A DNA stretch of 64,000 nucleotides from Musa acuminata AAA Group (lineage: Eukaryota; Streptophyta; Magnoliopsida; Zingiberales; Musaceae): the NCBI RefSeq assembly GCF_036884655.1, contig NC_088344.1:32693001-32757000 (forward strand), read 5' to 3'. Shown piece by piece: positions 34,735 to 46,427 of the stretch. Every line of letters begins with the position of its first letter. Position 1 is the stretch's first letter. The notes beneath the pieces were generated by a model that made no database searches, was not told the DNA's origin, and worked only from the letters and a program-made list of their open reading frames with translations. The position numbers and the translations under genes are program-made.

Positions 34735-36340
34735 GCGTGAGGGTATATCTTAGAAAAGTGATGAATTCAAACTAATTATATCCAAAAGAATAATGTGATG
34801 GATCAAAGATCGTGCGAATCTCAAAGCTGTATATTTTTTGGGGAAGGTGGGGTTGTCTTTAAGATTTGAGTGTGATCTTGATGAATGGCGATCATGTTTA
34901 GTTGTATATCATCCTTGTTGTCAGTTAAGCTCAAAGAATAATATAATTATAATATGGTTGGGTCAAGTCAGGTCAAGATTAGCTGCATGGGTGGGGTTTG
35001 GGTCTAATTAGACTAAGTGTGGCAAATTGGGTCAACCCAACTTGAACTTCTATGTGATCGATCCATCTATCTTCACTACTTTGAAGGCTTTAAGTGCATT
35101 CACATCGAATCTGGTTTGAAGGGTTTGATTCAGATGCTCTAATTGTAATATTAAAAGGATATTTAGTCCACGTTGGATCATGTTGATATATATGTGATTT
35201 ACATGTGTATAGAGAAGGAAATAAGACCGTGACTAATCAACTCATTAGGTACGATAAAGTTACTAATTTTGCTTTTTTTTTTAAGAAAAGAGTGACCCAT
35301 CTTGCTAATTCTCCTAGCAATACATTTAATATATTTAATATATTATTTTTTATTTTAGTCTTAGAAAATCTCTTATGAAAGATACATTGCATGATAATTA
35401 ACATGCAACTCGTAAAGACATGTGATGAGTTAGTTGAAGTTTGAGTCAAAAAAATTATTGTTCATTCATTCACTTCTTTTATTATATGGATGTTTATTTT
35501 ATTAAATGATTTTATTTTTGAAAATACTTTTCATTTAGCACCTCTTATTTCATCTTTTAGTTTCTCTTTTTATTTTATTATTTATTATTTATATATTTTA
35601 TAATTATTTATTTGTTTGGATCAAAAAATTTTGATTTTTATAGGGTATTATTGGAACACTAAGGAGAGCTCAATTTACCTCAATTTGCTTTCACTCGTAT
35701 GCCTTTCGTTCTTTCGGTTCATCCTTATCGTCTTTTCTATTTGGGAAGAGGTTTGACTCAAGAATGTATTTGATTTGGATGATTGAGCATGGTCATGAAC
35801 TCAAGTTGGACTCATTTTCTTTTCTTATGTCTTTGATATTTCTATTTGTGAACTTACTCTTTTCCATTTGGTTGGGAGAACTTATAAATAAGCTTTTCCC
35901 CCAATAAATCAATGCAATGGATTAAAAATTCAGAAAAAAAGAGAAAAAATTATGAGGAAAATGAAGGAGTAGAACAAAAGAAAACATAGAAAAGGGAGAA
36001 GTTTTTTATTTATTTGATTTCCTGATCCTTTGATGTTGCTAGTGTCAAAATATCGTCTGATTTTTTATAGTTGTGCTTGGACAAGAATCTATCCAGTGAT
36101 ATTACTACATCAAACGGAAAATACACTTAGGACAATGCTCGCATACTTTCACATTTTCTTTGATTTTCTATTTAATTTTCACTCATATCATACATTTTCA
36201 GTTTAGTAGATTTTTGTTTCAATAAAATTTAAAGTATATTTTATTTGTTTATTCCTTAACTAATCACTCTCATCCTCTATGTTCAAGAGGAGCATAACTT
36301 CTTTAAAGGCATTCTTGCTAATTTATTTCTTCACTGTATT
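34735..36340 (-). repeat. Unit R3 of the threefold tandem repeat
   Basis: Same order of landmarks; lacks the hairpin block in good form (36170-36240 is its degenerate trace). Ends with the NLR stub and promoter that adjoin the tRNA-Phe array. Confidence 0.85.
36260..36316 (-). pseudogene. NLR CC-exon stub in R3
   Basis: The minus strand reads KNAFKEVMLLLNIEDESD then stop, closest to NLR1 residues about 15-32 (EHAFKEVILILNVGDKV). It lies about 50 bases downstream of an NLR-type TATA region on the same strand. Confidence 0.75.
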
Positions 36341-36361
36341 ATACCTCTCACATCGGTGGCT

Positions 36362-36440
36362 ATGCAAAGCCTATATATATAATATAACAATATATCTAAG
36401 ATATTCTTTTGAGATAAGGTATACAACGAATAAAGATAAA
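36362..36440 (-). promoter_or_regulatory. NLR-type promoter next to the tRNA-Phe array
   Basis: On the minus strand: TTTATTCGTTGTATA, CTTATCTCAAAAGAATATCTTAGAT, TTGTTATATTATATATATAGG, CTTTGCATAGCCACC. Element by element this follows the NLR2 promoter (TTTATTCGCTATGT, CTTATTTAAGAAGTGTCTTGGAT, CTTGTTACATTATAT, ATAGCCACC). Confidence 0.65.
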
Positions 36441-36975
36441 ATAAAAAATAAAAAAGCTTTTTACTGAATAATGTTAGTGTCTAAAGTTAGTCGATATATG
36501 AGATTAATGACTTGATAATCAAGTATGATATGACCAGATTAATGTGCAAATGAGTCAAATAATAATAAAGATGTCAATATGGAGATAAAACATCAAAACG
36601 AAAATCATGAGCCATCGATGTACTACTAAAGTACTCTTGAAATACCTATAAAAGAGAATAATATCAGATTTTTCTGACTCGATTCTTTTGTTGCATAAGA
36701 CGGTATAAGTTTTGAAATGATTTTGCAGAGTTAAAATAAGTGGGGAGAGAAAACAATATAAAGATTTTCGCTCTCTTTCTTACTTTCTCAATTCCTCCAT
36801 GGCTGATGGGTATTAGATGAACTGATATAACTAATAAAGATAAAAGAAAAATTAAGGGGGAAAGCCTTTGATGAAAGGGGTATAACTTAATATACTTGCC
36901 TTCAACTTATTGATAGAATTGTCCTATAATACGTTTCACATAAATCGCATGTATTTGTGATATCAAAAGCAAAAA

Positions 36976-37048
36976 TGCGGTGAGCGTGGATCGAAAATGT
37001 GTCCTTCAGATCTTCAGTCTCAAGCTCTCCCAACTGATCTATCCCCAC
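36976..37048 (-). pseudogene. tRNA-Phe-like, class A, array copy 1
   Basis: 73 bases with GAA anticodon, but D stem (C11A), position 26 to 28 and most of the 5' T stem are changed (ACACATT for TCGCGTG). First tRNA of the array and outer marker of the right arm of the inverted duplication. Confidence 0.8.
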
Positions 37049-37647
37049 AAAAATATAAAGCCTATATATATAGTATAACAATATATCTAAAACACTCTTT
37101 TGAGATAAGTTATAGAAAGAATAAAGATAAAAAAAAGCTTTTTACTAAATAATGTTAGTGTCTACAGTTAGTTGATACATGAGATTAATGATTTGATAAT
37201 CGAGTATGATACGACCAGATTAATGAGTGAAGGAGTCAAACAAGAAGAAAGATGTCAATATGAAGATAAAACATCAAAATAAAAATCATGAGCGATCGAT
37301 GTACTACTAAGGTACTCTTGAAGTACCTATAAGAGAGAACAATATCAAAATTTTCTGACTTGATTCTTTTATTGTATTATGCGGTATAAGTTTTGAAATG
37401 ATTTTGCAGAGTTCAAATAAGTGAGAAGAGAGAAAACAATGTGAAGATTTTTGCTCCTTTACTTACTCTCTCAATTCCTCCATGGCCTGTGGGTATTAGA
37501 TGAACTGATATAACTAAGAAAAATTAAAGGGGAAAGTCTTTAATGAAAGGGGCATAAATCAATATACTTACCATCAACCCATTGATAGAATTGTGCTATA
37601 ATACGTTTCACATAAAACACAAGTATTTGTGACATCAAAAGCAAAAA

Positions 37648-37717
37648 TTCGATGAGCGTGGATCGAATACGAGACCTTAGATCTTCATTCTGACGCTCCC
37701 AACTGAACTATCCCTGC
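37648..37717 (-). pseudogene. tRNA-Phe-like, class A, 70 bases
   Basis: Two bases lost from the D stem and one from the variable region; anticodon loop kept. Not foldable as a standard tRNA. Confidence 0.75.
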
Positions 37718-38169
37718 AAGAATGCAAAGTTTATATATATAGTATAACAATATATCTAAGACACTCTTTTGAGATAAGTTATACAATGAATAAATAAAAT
37801 AAAATAAATTTTTTTTTTACTGAATAATGTTAGTGTCTAAAGTTTGCCAATACATGAGATTAATGACTTGATAATCGAGTATAATGCGACCAGATTCTTT
37901 TGGAGTAAAAAAAGAAGAAAGATGTCAATGTGGAGATAAAACATCAAAATGAAAATCACGAGCAATACTGTACTCTTGAAGTACCTATAAGAGAGAATAA
38001 TAACATATTTTTTTGACTCGATTCTTTTGTTGCATAATATGGTATAAGTTTTGAAATGATTTTGCATAGTTCAAATAAGTGAGAAGAGAGAAAACAATGT
38101 GAAGATTTTCGCACCCTTTCTTACTCTCTGAATTCTTCCATGGCTGGTGGGTATTAGATGAACTGATAT

Positions 38170-38263
38170 TGTAACATCCCCCATTGCTATATAAATTTTT
38201 TTAATAATTCTCATATTTATAAACAAGCATCTATAATTTTTTTAAAAAAATGGGGATGGTACA
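38170..38263. mobile_element. Short MITE-like insertion in an array spacer
   Basis: 94 bases inserted into the otherwise conserved GATATAACTA spacer word. Ends are 13-base inverted repeats (TGTAACATCCCCC at the left, GGGGATGGTACA at the right, one mismatch). A short ATAT-like duplication may flank it. Present only in this unit. Too small to code; superfamily not determined. Confidence 0.6.
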
Positions 38264-38361
38264 AATATAACTAAGAAAGATAAAAGAAAAATTTAGAGGG
38301 AAAGCCTTTAATGAAAGCGGAATAACTTAATATACTTACCTTCACCCCATTGATAGAATAA

Positions 38362-38429
38362 TGTAGTGAACGTAGATAGAACACCTTCAGATCTTCAGTT
38401 TGACACTAACCCAATTGACCTATCACCAC
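38362..38429 (-). pseudogene. tRNA-Phe-like, class A, 68 bases
   Basis: Five bases missing from the T arm, acceptor ends mismatched; anticodon arm still readable. Confidence 0.7.
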
Positions 38430-39046
38430 AAAGATAGAAACCCTATATATATAGTATAACAATATATCTAAGACACCCTTTTGAGATAAGTCATACAATG
38501 AATAAAGATAAAATAAAGATAAAAAAAGCTTTTTACTGAATAATGTTAAGGTCTAAAGTCAGTCGATACATGAGATTAATGACTTGATAATCGAGTATGA
38601 TCCGACCAAATTAATGTATGAAGAAATCAAACAAGAAAGATGTCAATGTGGAGATAAAACATCAAAACGAAAATCACGAGCGATCGATATACTACTAAGG
38701 TACTCTTAAAGTACCTATAAGAGAGAATAATATCAGATTTTTCTAACTCGATTATTTCGTTGAATAAGATGGTATATTTTTTGAAATAATTTTCCAAAGA
38801 TCAAATAAGTGAGAAGAGAGAAAACAATGTGAAGATTTTCAATCCCTTTCTTACTCTCTCAATTATTCCATGGATGGTGGTTATACGATGAACCGATATA
38901 ACAAATAAAGATAAAAGAAAAATTAAGAGGGAAAGCCTTTGATGAAAAGGGGCAAAACTTAACATACTTCCTTCAACCTATTGATAGAATTGTGCTATAA
39001 TACATTTCACGTAAAAGACATGTATTTGTGACATCAATAGCAAAAA

Positions 39047-39119
39047 TGCAATGAGTGTGGATCGAACACACAACCTTTAGATCTTCAGTCTAATGTTCTC
39101 CTAATTGAACTATCCCCGC
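39047..39119 (-). pseudogene. tRNA-Phe, class A, with paired transitions
   Basis: 73 bases, GAA anticodon. All 12 differences are C-to-T or G-to-A. Three base pairs change on both sides (11-24, 28-42 and 50-64 from C-G to T-A), so D, anticodon and T stems still pair. Invariant G15 and G18 are lost and the acceptor is weakened, so function is doubtful. Confidence 0.7.
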
Positions 39120-39736
39120 AAGGGAATGCATTTTATTTAAAATACATAACAATATAACTAATACACTCTTTTGGGATAAGTTATACAACGAATAAAGATA
39201 AATAAAATAAAAAAATATTTTTACTGAATAATGTTAGTGTCTAAAGTTAGTCGATACATGAGATTAATGACTTGATGATTGAGTATGATGTGACCAGATT
39301 AATGTGTAAATGAGTCAAACAAGAAAAAAGATGTCAATGTGGAGATAAAACATCGAAACGAAAATCACGAGCGATCGACATACTATTAAGGTACTCTTGA
39401 GGTACCTATAAGAGAGAATAATATCAGATTTTTCTAACTCAATTCTTTTATTACATAATATGGTATTAGTTTTGAAATGATTTTGTATAGATCAAATAAG
39501 TGCGAAGAGAGAAAACAATATGAAGATTTTCGATCATTTTCTTACTCTCTCAATTATTACATGGCAGGTGGGTATTAGATGAACCGATATAACTAATAAA
39601 GATAAAATAAAAATTAAGAGGGAAAGCCTTTGATGAAAAGGGGATGACTAAACATACTTCATTCAACCTATTCATAGAATTGTGCTATAATACATTTCAC
39701 GTAAAAGGCATGTATTTGTGACATCGATAGCAAAAA

Positions 39737-39809
39737 TGCAATGAGCATGGATCGAACACGTAACCTTCAGATCTTTAGTCTAACACTCTCCCAACTAAAC
39801 TATCTCCCC
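39737..39809 (-). pseudogene. tRNA-Phe-like, class A, anticodon AAA
   Basis: G34A changes the anticodon to AAA. Acceptor 5' end GGGGAGA no longer pairs; several C-to-T changes in the D and T arms. Confidence 0.7.
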
Positions 39810-40312
39810 AAACTAATATAAATAATGTTAGTGTTTAAACTTAGTCGATAAATAAGATTAATGACATGATAATATAGTATGATACGACCAAATTAATGTG
39901 TGAAGGAGTCAAACAAGAAAAAAGATGTCAATGTGGAGATAAAAATTCGAAATGAAAATAACGAGCGATTGATTTACAACTAAGGTACTCTTGAAGTACC
40001 TATAAGAGAGAATAGTATCAGATTTTTCTAACTCGATTCTTTTGTTGCATAAGATGGTATAAGTTGTGAAAGGATTTTACAGAGATCAAATAAGTGACAA
40101 GAGAGAAAACAATGTGAAGATTTTTTATCCCTTTCTTGCTCTCTCAATTATTCCATGGCTGGTGGGTATTAGATGATCCGATATAACTAATAAAGATAAA
40201 AGAAAAATTAAGAGGGAAAGCCTTTGATGAAAAGGGGCAAACCATTAAGATAGAATTGTGCTATAATACAATTCATGTAAAAGGCATGTATTCGTGACAT
40301 CAATAGCAAAAA

Positions 40313-40385
40313 TGCAATAAGCGTAGATCAAACACATGACCTTTAGATTTTCAGTCTGATAATTTCCTAACTAAGCTATCCAAGC
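40313..40385 (-). pseudogene. tRNA-Phe-derived, class B, first copy
   Basis: Colinear 73 bases with GCTTGGATAGCTTAG at the 5' end, D stem right side AATT, and C56 changed to T in the T loop. Box B is therefore broken. First B copy from the left. Confidence 0.7.
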
Positions 40386-40624
40386 TAGATTATGCATTTT
40401 ATTTAAAGTACATAACAATATTACTAATACTCTCTTTTGAGGTAGGTTATACAACTAATAAAGATAAATATAATAAAAAAAGATTTTCCTGAATAATATT
40501 TGCGTCGAAAGTTAGTCGATACATGAGATTAATGACCTGAGAACAGTATCACATTTTTCAAACTCAGTTCTTTTGTTGCATAAGATGGTATAAGGGCATG
40601 TATTTGTGACAACGAGAGAAAAAA

Positions 40625-40653
40625 TGCGGTGAGCGTGGATCAAACACGCGACA

Positions 40654-40692
<39 letters not shown>

Positions 40693-40697
40693 CCCAC
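40625..40697 (-). pseudogene. tRNA-Phe(GAA), class A, near-intact
   Basis: Three differences from standard: C2T (wobble), G45T and C56T. All stems pair. Loss of C56 damages box B and the tertiary G19-C56 contact. Confidence 0.65.
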
Positions 40698-41297
40698 AAG
40701 GGAATCATTTTTATTTAAAGTACAGAACAATATAACTAACACACTCTTTTAAGATAAGTTATACAACGAATATAGATAAATAAAATAAAAAAAAGATTTT
40801 TACTCAATAATGTTAGTGTCTAAAGTTAGTCGATACAAGAGATTAATAACTAGATAATCGAGTATCATGCGACTAGATTAATGTGTGAAGGAGTCAAACA
40901 CGAAAGAAGATGTCAATGTGGAGATAAAACTTCAAAACAAAAATCACGAGCGATCGATGTACTACTAAAGTACTCTTGAAGTACCTATAAGAGAGAACAG
41001 TATCAGATTTTTCTAACTCGATTCTTTTGTTGCATAAGACGGTATAAGTTTTGAAAGGATTTTGCAGAGATCAAATAAGTGACAAGAGAGAAAACAATGT
41101 GAAGATTTTTGATCCCTTTCTTACTCTCTCAATTATTCCATGGTTGGTGGGTATTAGATGAACCGATATAACTAATAAAGATAAAAGAAAAATTAAGAGG
41201 GAAAGCATTTGATGAAAAGGGGCAAAACATAAAGATAGAATTGTGCTATAATACAATTCATGTAAAAGGCATGTATTCGTGACATCAATAGCAAAAA

Positions 41298-41370
41298 TGC
41301 AATAAGCGTAAATCAAACACACGACCTTTCGATCTTCAGTCTAATAATTTCCCAACTAAGCTATCCAAAA
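41298..41370 (-). pseudogene. tRNA-Phe-derived, class B
   Basis: 73 bases colinear, class-B changes; acceptor 5' strand TTTTGGA. Confidence 0.65.
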
Positions 41371-41680
41371 TAGATTATGCATTTTATTTAAAGTACATAA
41401 CAATATTACTAATACTCTCTTTTGAGGTAGGTTATACAACTAATAAAGATAAATATAATAAAAAAAGTATTTTCCTGAATAATATTTCTGTAGAAAGTTT
41501 GTCGATACATGAGAATAATGACCTGATAATCGAGTATGATGTGACCAGATTAATGTGTGAAGGAGTCAAACAAGAAGAAAGATGTCATGTACGAGAGAAG
41601 AGTATCACATTTTTCAAACTCAGTAATTTTGTTGCATAAGACGATATAAGGGCATGTATTTGTGACATCGATACCAAAAA

Positions 41681-41753
41681 TGCGATTAGTTTGGATTGAA
41701 CACGCGACATTCAGATCTTCAATCTACCGCTCTCTCAACTGAGCTGTCCCCGC
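41681..41753 (-). pseudogene. tRNA-Phe-like, class A
   Basis: T8C, G19A and G57A hit box A and box B; T stem 3' side and acceptor mismatched. GAA anticodon kept. Confidence 0.7.
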
Positions 41754-42351
41754 AAGGGAATCATATTTATTTAAAATACAGAACAATATAACTAATACAG
41801 TCTTTTAAATAAGTTATACAAAGAATATAGATAAATAAAATAAAAAAAGATTTTTACTCAATAATGTTAGTGTCTAAAGTTAGTCGATACAAGAGATTAA
41901 TGACTTGATAATCGAGTATCATGCGACTAGATTAATGTGTGAAGGAGTCAAACACGAAAGAAGATGTCAATGTGGAGAGAAAACTTCGAAACGAAAATCA
42001 AGAGCGATCGATGTACTACTAAGGTACTCTTGAAGTACCTATAAGAGAGAATAGTATTAGATTTTTCTAACTCGATTCTTTTGTTGCATAAGACAGTATA
42101 AGTTTTGAAATGATTTTGCAGAGATCAAATAAGTGACAAGACAGAAAACAATGTAAAGATTTTTGATCCCTTTCTTACTCTCTCAATTATTCCATGGCTG
42201 GTGGGTATTAGATGAACCGATATAACTAATAAAGATAAAAGAAAAATTAAGAGGGAAAGCATTTGATGAAAAGGGGCAAAACATAAAGATAGAATTGTGC
42301 TATAATATAATTCATGTAAAAGGCATGTATTCGTGACATCAATAGCAAAAA

Positions 42352-42424
42352 TGCAATAATCGTACATCAAACACACGACCTTTAGATCTTCAGTCTAATA
42401 ATTTCCCAACTAAGCTATCCAAGC
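42352..42424 (-). pseudogene. tRNA-Phe-derived, class B
   Basis: 73 bases colinear with the standard class-B changes. Confidence 0.65.
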
Positions 42425-42733
42425 TAGATTATGCATTTTATTTAAAGTACATAACAATATTACTAATACTCTCTTTTGAGGTAGGTTATACAACTAATAA
42501 AGATAAATATAATAAAAAAAGATTATCCTGAATAATATTTCTTTAGAAAGTTTATCGATACATGAGATTAATGACCTGATAATTGAGTATGATGTGACCA
42601 GATTAATGTGTGAAGGAGTCAAAAAAGAAGAAAGATGTCATGTACGAGAGAAGAGTATCACATTTTTCAAACTCAGTGCTTTTGTTGCATAAGACGATAT
42701 AAGGGCACGTATTTGTGACATCGATAGCAAAAA

Positions 42734-42806
42734 TGCGGTGAGTTTGAATCGAACACGCGACATTCAGATCTTCAGTCTACTGCTCTCTCAACTGAGCTGT
42801 CCCGGC
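42734..42806 (-). pseudogene. tRNA-Phe-like, class A
   Basis: Shares T8C, G19A, C28T and T27G with the 41681 copy, showing common descent; G3C and C63A/G64A break acceptor and T stem. Confidence 0.7.
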
Positions 42807-43046
42807 AAGGAAATCATATTTATTTAAAATACAGAACAATATAACTAATACACTCTTTTAAGATAAGTTATACAACGAATATAGATAAATAAAATAAAAA
42901 AAGATTTTTACTCAATAATGTTAGTATCATGAGACTAGATTAATGTGTGAAGGAGTCAAATAAGAAGAAAATTGAAAATCACGAGCCATCGATGTACGAG
43001 AGAACAGTATCACATTTCATAAGACGGTATAAGGGCAGAGGAAAAA

Positions 43047-43117
43047 TGCGGTGAGCGTGGATCGTACACGACTTGCAAATCTTCAATCTGACGCTCTCCA
43101 AATTAAGCTATCCCCAC
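43047..43117 (-). pseudogene. tRNA-Phe-like, class A, 71 bases
   Basis: Two bases missing from the T stem, altered anticodon stem. It lies only 313 bp from the previous A copy; the class-B member between them has been deleted. Confidence 0.7.
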
Positions 43118-43716
43118 AAGGGAATCATTTTTATTTAAAGTACAAAACAATATAACTAATACACTCTTTTAAGATAAGTTATACAAAGAATATAGATAAA
43201 TAAAATAAAAAATGATTTTTACTCAATAATGTTAGTGTCTAAAGTTAGTCGATACAAGAGATTAATGACTTGATAATCGAGTATCATGCGACTAGATTTA
43301 TATGTGAAGGAGTCAAACACGAAAGAAGATGTTAATGTGGAGATAAAACTTCGAAACGAAAATCAAGAGCGATCGATGTACTACTAAGATACTCTTGAAG
43401 TACCTATAAGAGAGAATAGTATCAGATTTATATTACTCGATTCTTTTGTTGAATAAGACGGTACAAGTTGTGAAATGATTTTGCAGAGATCAAATAAGTG
43501 ACAAGAGAGAAAACAATGTGAAGATTTTTTATCCCTTTCTTACTCTCTCAATTATTCCATGGCTGGTGGGTATTAGATGATCCAATATAACTAATAAAGA
43601 TAAAAGAAAAATTAAGAGGGAAAGCCTTTGATCAAAAGGGGCAAAACATAAAGATAGAATTGTGCTATAAAAAAATTCATGTAAAAGGCATGTATTCGTG
43701 ACATCAATAGCAAAAA

Positions 43717-43789
43717 TGCAATAAGCGTAGATCAAACACACGACCTTTAGATCTTCAGTCTGATAATTTCCTAACTAAGCTATCCAAGC
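43717..43789 (-). pseudogene. tRNA-Phe-derived, class B
   Basis: 73 bases colinear with class-B changes, including TTAG for TGGG side changes in the D arm. Confidence 0.65.
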
Positions 43790-44143
43790 TAGATTATCCA
43801 TTTTATTTAAAGTACATAACAATATTACTAATACTCTCTTTTGAGGTAGGTTATACAACAAATAAAGATAAATATATAAAAAAAAAGATTTTCCTGAATA
43901 ATATTTGTGTCGAAAGTTAGTCGATACATGAGATTAATGACCTGGTAATCGAGTATATGATGCGACCAGATTAATGTGTGAAAGAGTCAAACAAGAAGAA
44001 AGATGTCACTATGGAGATAAAACATCGAAATGAAAATCATGAGTGATCGATGTATAAGAGAACAGTATCACATTTTTCAAACTCAGTTCTTTTGTTGCAT
44101 AAGTCGGTATAAGGGCATGTATTTGTGACATCGATAGCAAAAA

Positions 44144-44216
44144 TGCGATGAGCGTGGATCGAACACGCGACCTTCAGATCTTCAGTCTGACGAGCTCCCA
44201 ACAAAGCTATCCCCGC
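44144..44216 (-). pseudogene. tRNA-Phe(GAA), class A, broken D arm
   Basis: Only the D arm (C13T, A14T, A23C, G24T) and C69T differ. Anticodon and T arms are perfect, but invariant A14 is lost, so box A fails. Confidence 0.7.
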
Positions 44217-44814
44217 AAGAGAATCATTTTTATTTAAAGTACAAAACAATATAAATAATACACTCTTTTAAGATAAGTTATACAACGAATATAGATAAAT
44301 TAAAAAAAAAAGATTTTTACTCAATAATGATAGTGTCTAAAGTTAGTTGATACAAGAGATTAATGACTTGATAATCGAGTATCATGCGACTAGATTAATG
44401 TATGAAGGAGTCAGACACGAAAGAAGATGTCAATGTGGAGATAAAACTTCAAAACGAAAATCACGAGCGATCGATGTACTTCTAAGGTACTCTTGAAGTA
44501 CCTATAAGAGAGAACAGTATCAAATTTTTCTAACTCGATTCTTTTGTTGCATAAGACGGTATAAGTTTTGAAATGATTTGGCAGAGATCAAATAAGTGAC
44601 AAGAGAGAAAACAATGTGAAGATTTTTGATCCCTTTCTTACTCTCTCAATTATTCCATGGCTGGTGGGTATTAGATGAACATATATAACTAATAAAGATA
44701 AAAGAAAAATTAAGAGGGAAAGCCTTTGATGAAAAGGGGCAAAACATAAAGATAGAATTGTGCTATAATACATTTCATGTAAAAGGCATGTATTCGTGAC
44801 ATCAATAGCAAAAA

Positions 44815-44887
44815 TGCAATAAGCGTAGATCAAATATACGACCTTTAGATCTTCAGTCTGATAATTTCCCAACTAAGCTATCCAAGC
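44815..44887 (-). pseudogene. tRNA-Phe-derived, class B
   Basis: 73 bases colinear, with extra changes in the T arm (GTATA). Confidence 0.65.
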
Positions 44888-45209
44888 TAGATTATGCATT
44901 TTATTTAAAGTACATAACAATATTACTAATACTCTCTTTTGAGGCTGGTTATACGACTAATAAAAATAAATATAATAAAAAAAAGATTTTTTCGAAAAAT
45001 ATTTCTGTCGAAAGTTTGTCGATACATGAGATTAATGACCTGATAATCGAGTATGATGCGACCGGATTAATGTGTGAAGGAGTCAAACAAGAAGAAAGAT
45101 GTCACTGTGGAGATCGAAATGAAAATCACGAGCGATCGATGTACGAGAGAACAGTATCACATTTTTAAGACGGTATAAGGGCATATATTTGTGACATCGA
45201 TAGCAAAAA

Positions 45210-45282
45210 TGCGATAAGTATGAATTGAACACACAACCTTCAGATCTTCAATCTGACGCTCTCTCAACTGAGCTATCACCGC
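45210..45282 (-). pseudogene. tRNA-Phe-like, class A
   Basis: Eleven differences, mainly C-to-T and G-to-A, including G19A and G57A. Confidence 0.7.
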
Positions 45283-45877
45283 AAGGTAATCATTTTTATT
45301 TAAAATATTAAACAATATAACTAATACACTCTTTTAAGATAAATTATACAACGAATATAGATAAATAAAATAAAAAAATATTTTTACTCAATAATGATAG
45401 TGCTTAAAGTTAGTCGATACAAGAGATTAATGACTTAATAATCGAGTATCTTGCGACTAGATAAATGTGTTAAGGAGTCAGACACGAAAGAAGATGTCAA
45501 TGTGGAGATAAAACTTCAAAACGAAAATCACGAGTGATCGATGTACTACTAAGGTACTCTTGAAGTACCTATAAGAGAGAACAGTATTAGATTTATCTAA
45601 CTCGATTCTTTTGTTGCATAAGACGGTTTAAATTTTGAAATGATTTTACAGAGATCAAATAAGTGACAAGAGAGAAAACAATGTGAAGATTTTTGATCCC
45701 TTTCTTACTCTCTCAATTATTCCATGGTGGGTATTAGATGAACCGATATAACTAATAAAGATAAAAGAAAAATTAAGAGGGAAAGCCTTTGATGAAAAGG
45801 GGCAAAACATAAAGATAGAATTGTGCTATAATACAATTCATGTAAAAGGCATGTATTCGTGACATAAATAGCAAAAA

Positions 45878-45950
45878 TGTAATAAGCATAGATCAAACAC
45901 ACGATCGATTGATCTTCAGTCTGATAATTTCCCAACTAAGCTATCCAAGC
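45878..45950 (-). pseudogene. tRNA-Phe-derived, class B
   Basis: 73 bases; the anticodon stem 3' side and variable loop are rearranged (ATCAATCGATCG). Confidence 0.6.
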
Positions 45951-46354
45951 TAGATTATCCATTTTATTTAAAGTACATAACAATATTACTAATACTCTCT
46001 TTTGAGGTATGTAATACAACTAATAAAGGTTAATATAATAAAAAAAGATTTTCCTGAATAATATTTGTGTCGAAAGTTAGTCGATACATGAGATTTATGA
46101 CCTAATAATTGAGTATTATGAGACCAGATTAATGTGTGAAGGAGTCAAACAAGAAAAAAGATGTCAATGTGGAGATAAAAATTCGAAATGAAAATAACGA
46201 GCGACTGTACATGGATGTCAATGTGGAGACAAAACATCGAAAAGAAAATCACGAGCGATCGATGTACGAGAGAACAATATCACATTTTTCAAACTCAGTT
46301 CTTTTGTGGCATAAGACGTATAAGGGCATGTATTTGTGACATCAATAGCAAAAA

Positions 46355-46427
46355 TGTGATGAGCTTAGATCGAACACGCGACCTTCAGATCTTCAATCTG
46401 ACGCTCTCCCAACTAAGCTATCCCCAC
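46355..46427 (-). pseudogene. tRNA-Phe-like, class A
   Basis: GAA anticodon; C2T, C13T, C32T, C61T, C63A, C69T, G71A. T stem closing pair lost. Confidence 0.7.

Larger units (their letters stand above)
28690..37048 (-). repeat. Right arm of the large inverted duplication, with internal triplication
   Basis: Read on the minus strand from 37048: tRNA-Phe, spacer, NLR promoter (36440-36362), NLR CC stub (36316-36260), non-coding unit R3, then R2, R1, then the zinc-finger gene. The left arm has one unit where this arm has three. It merges on its outer side with the tRNA-Phe array. Confidence 0.7.
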
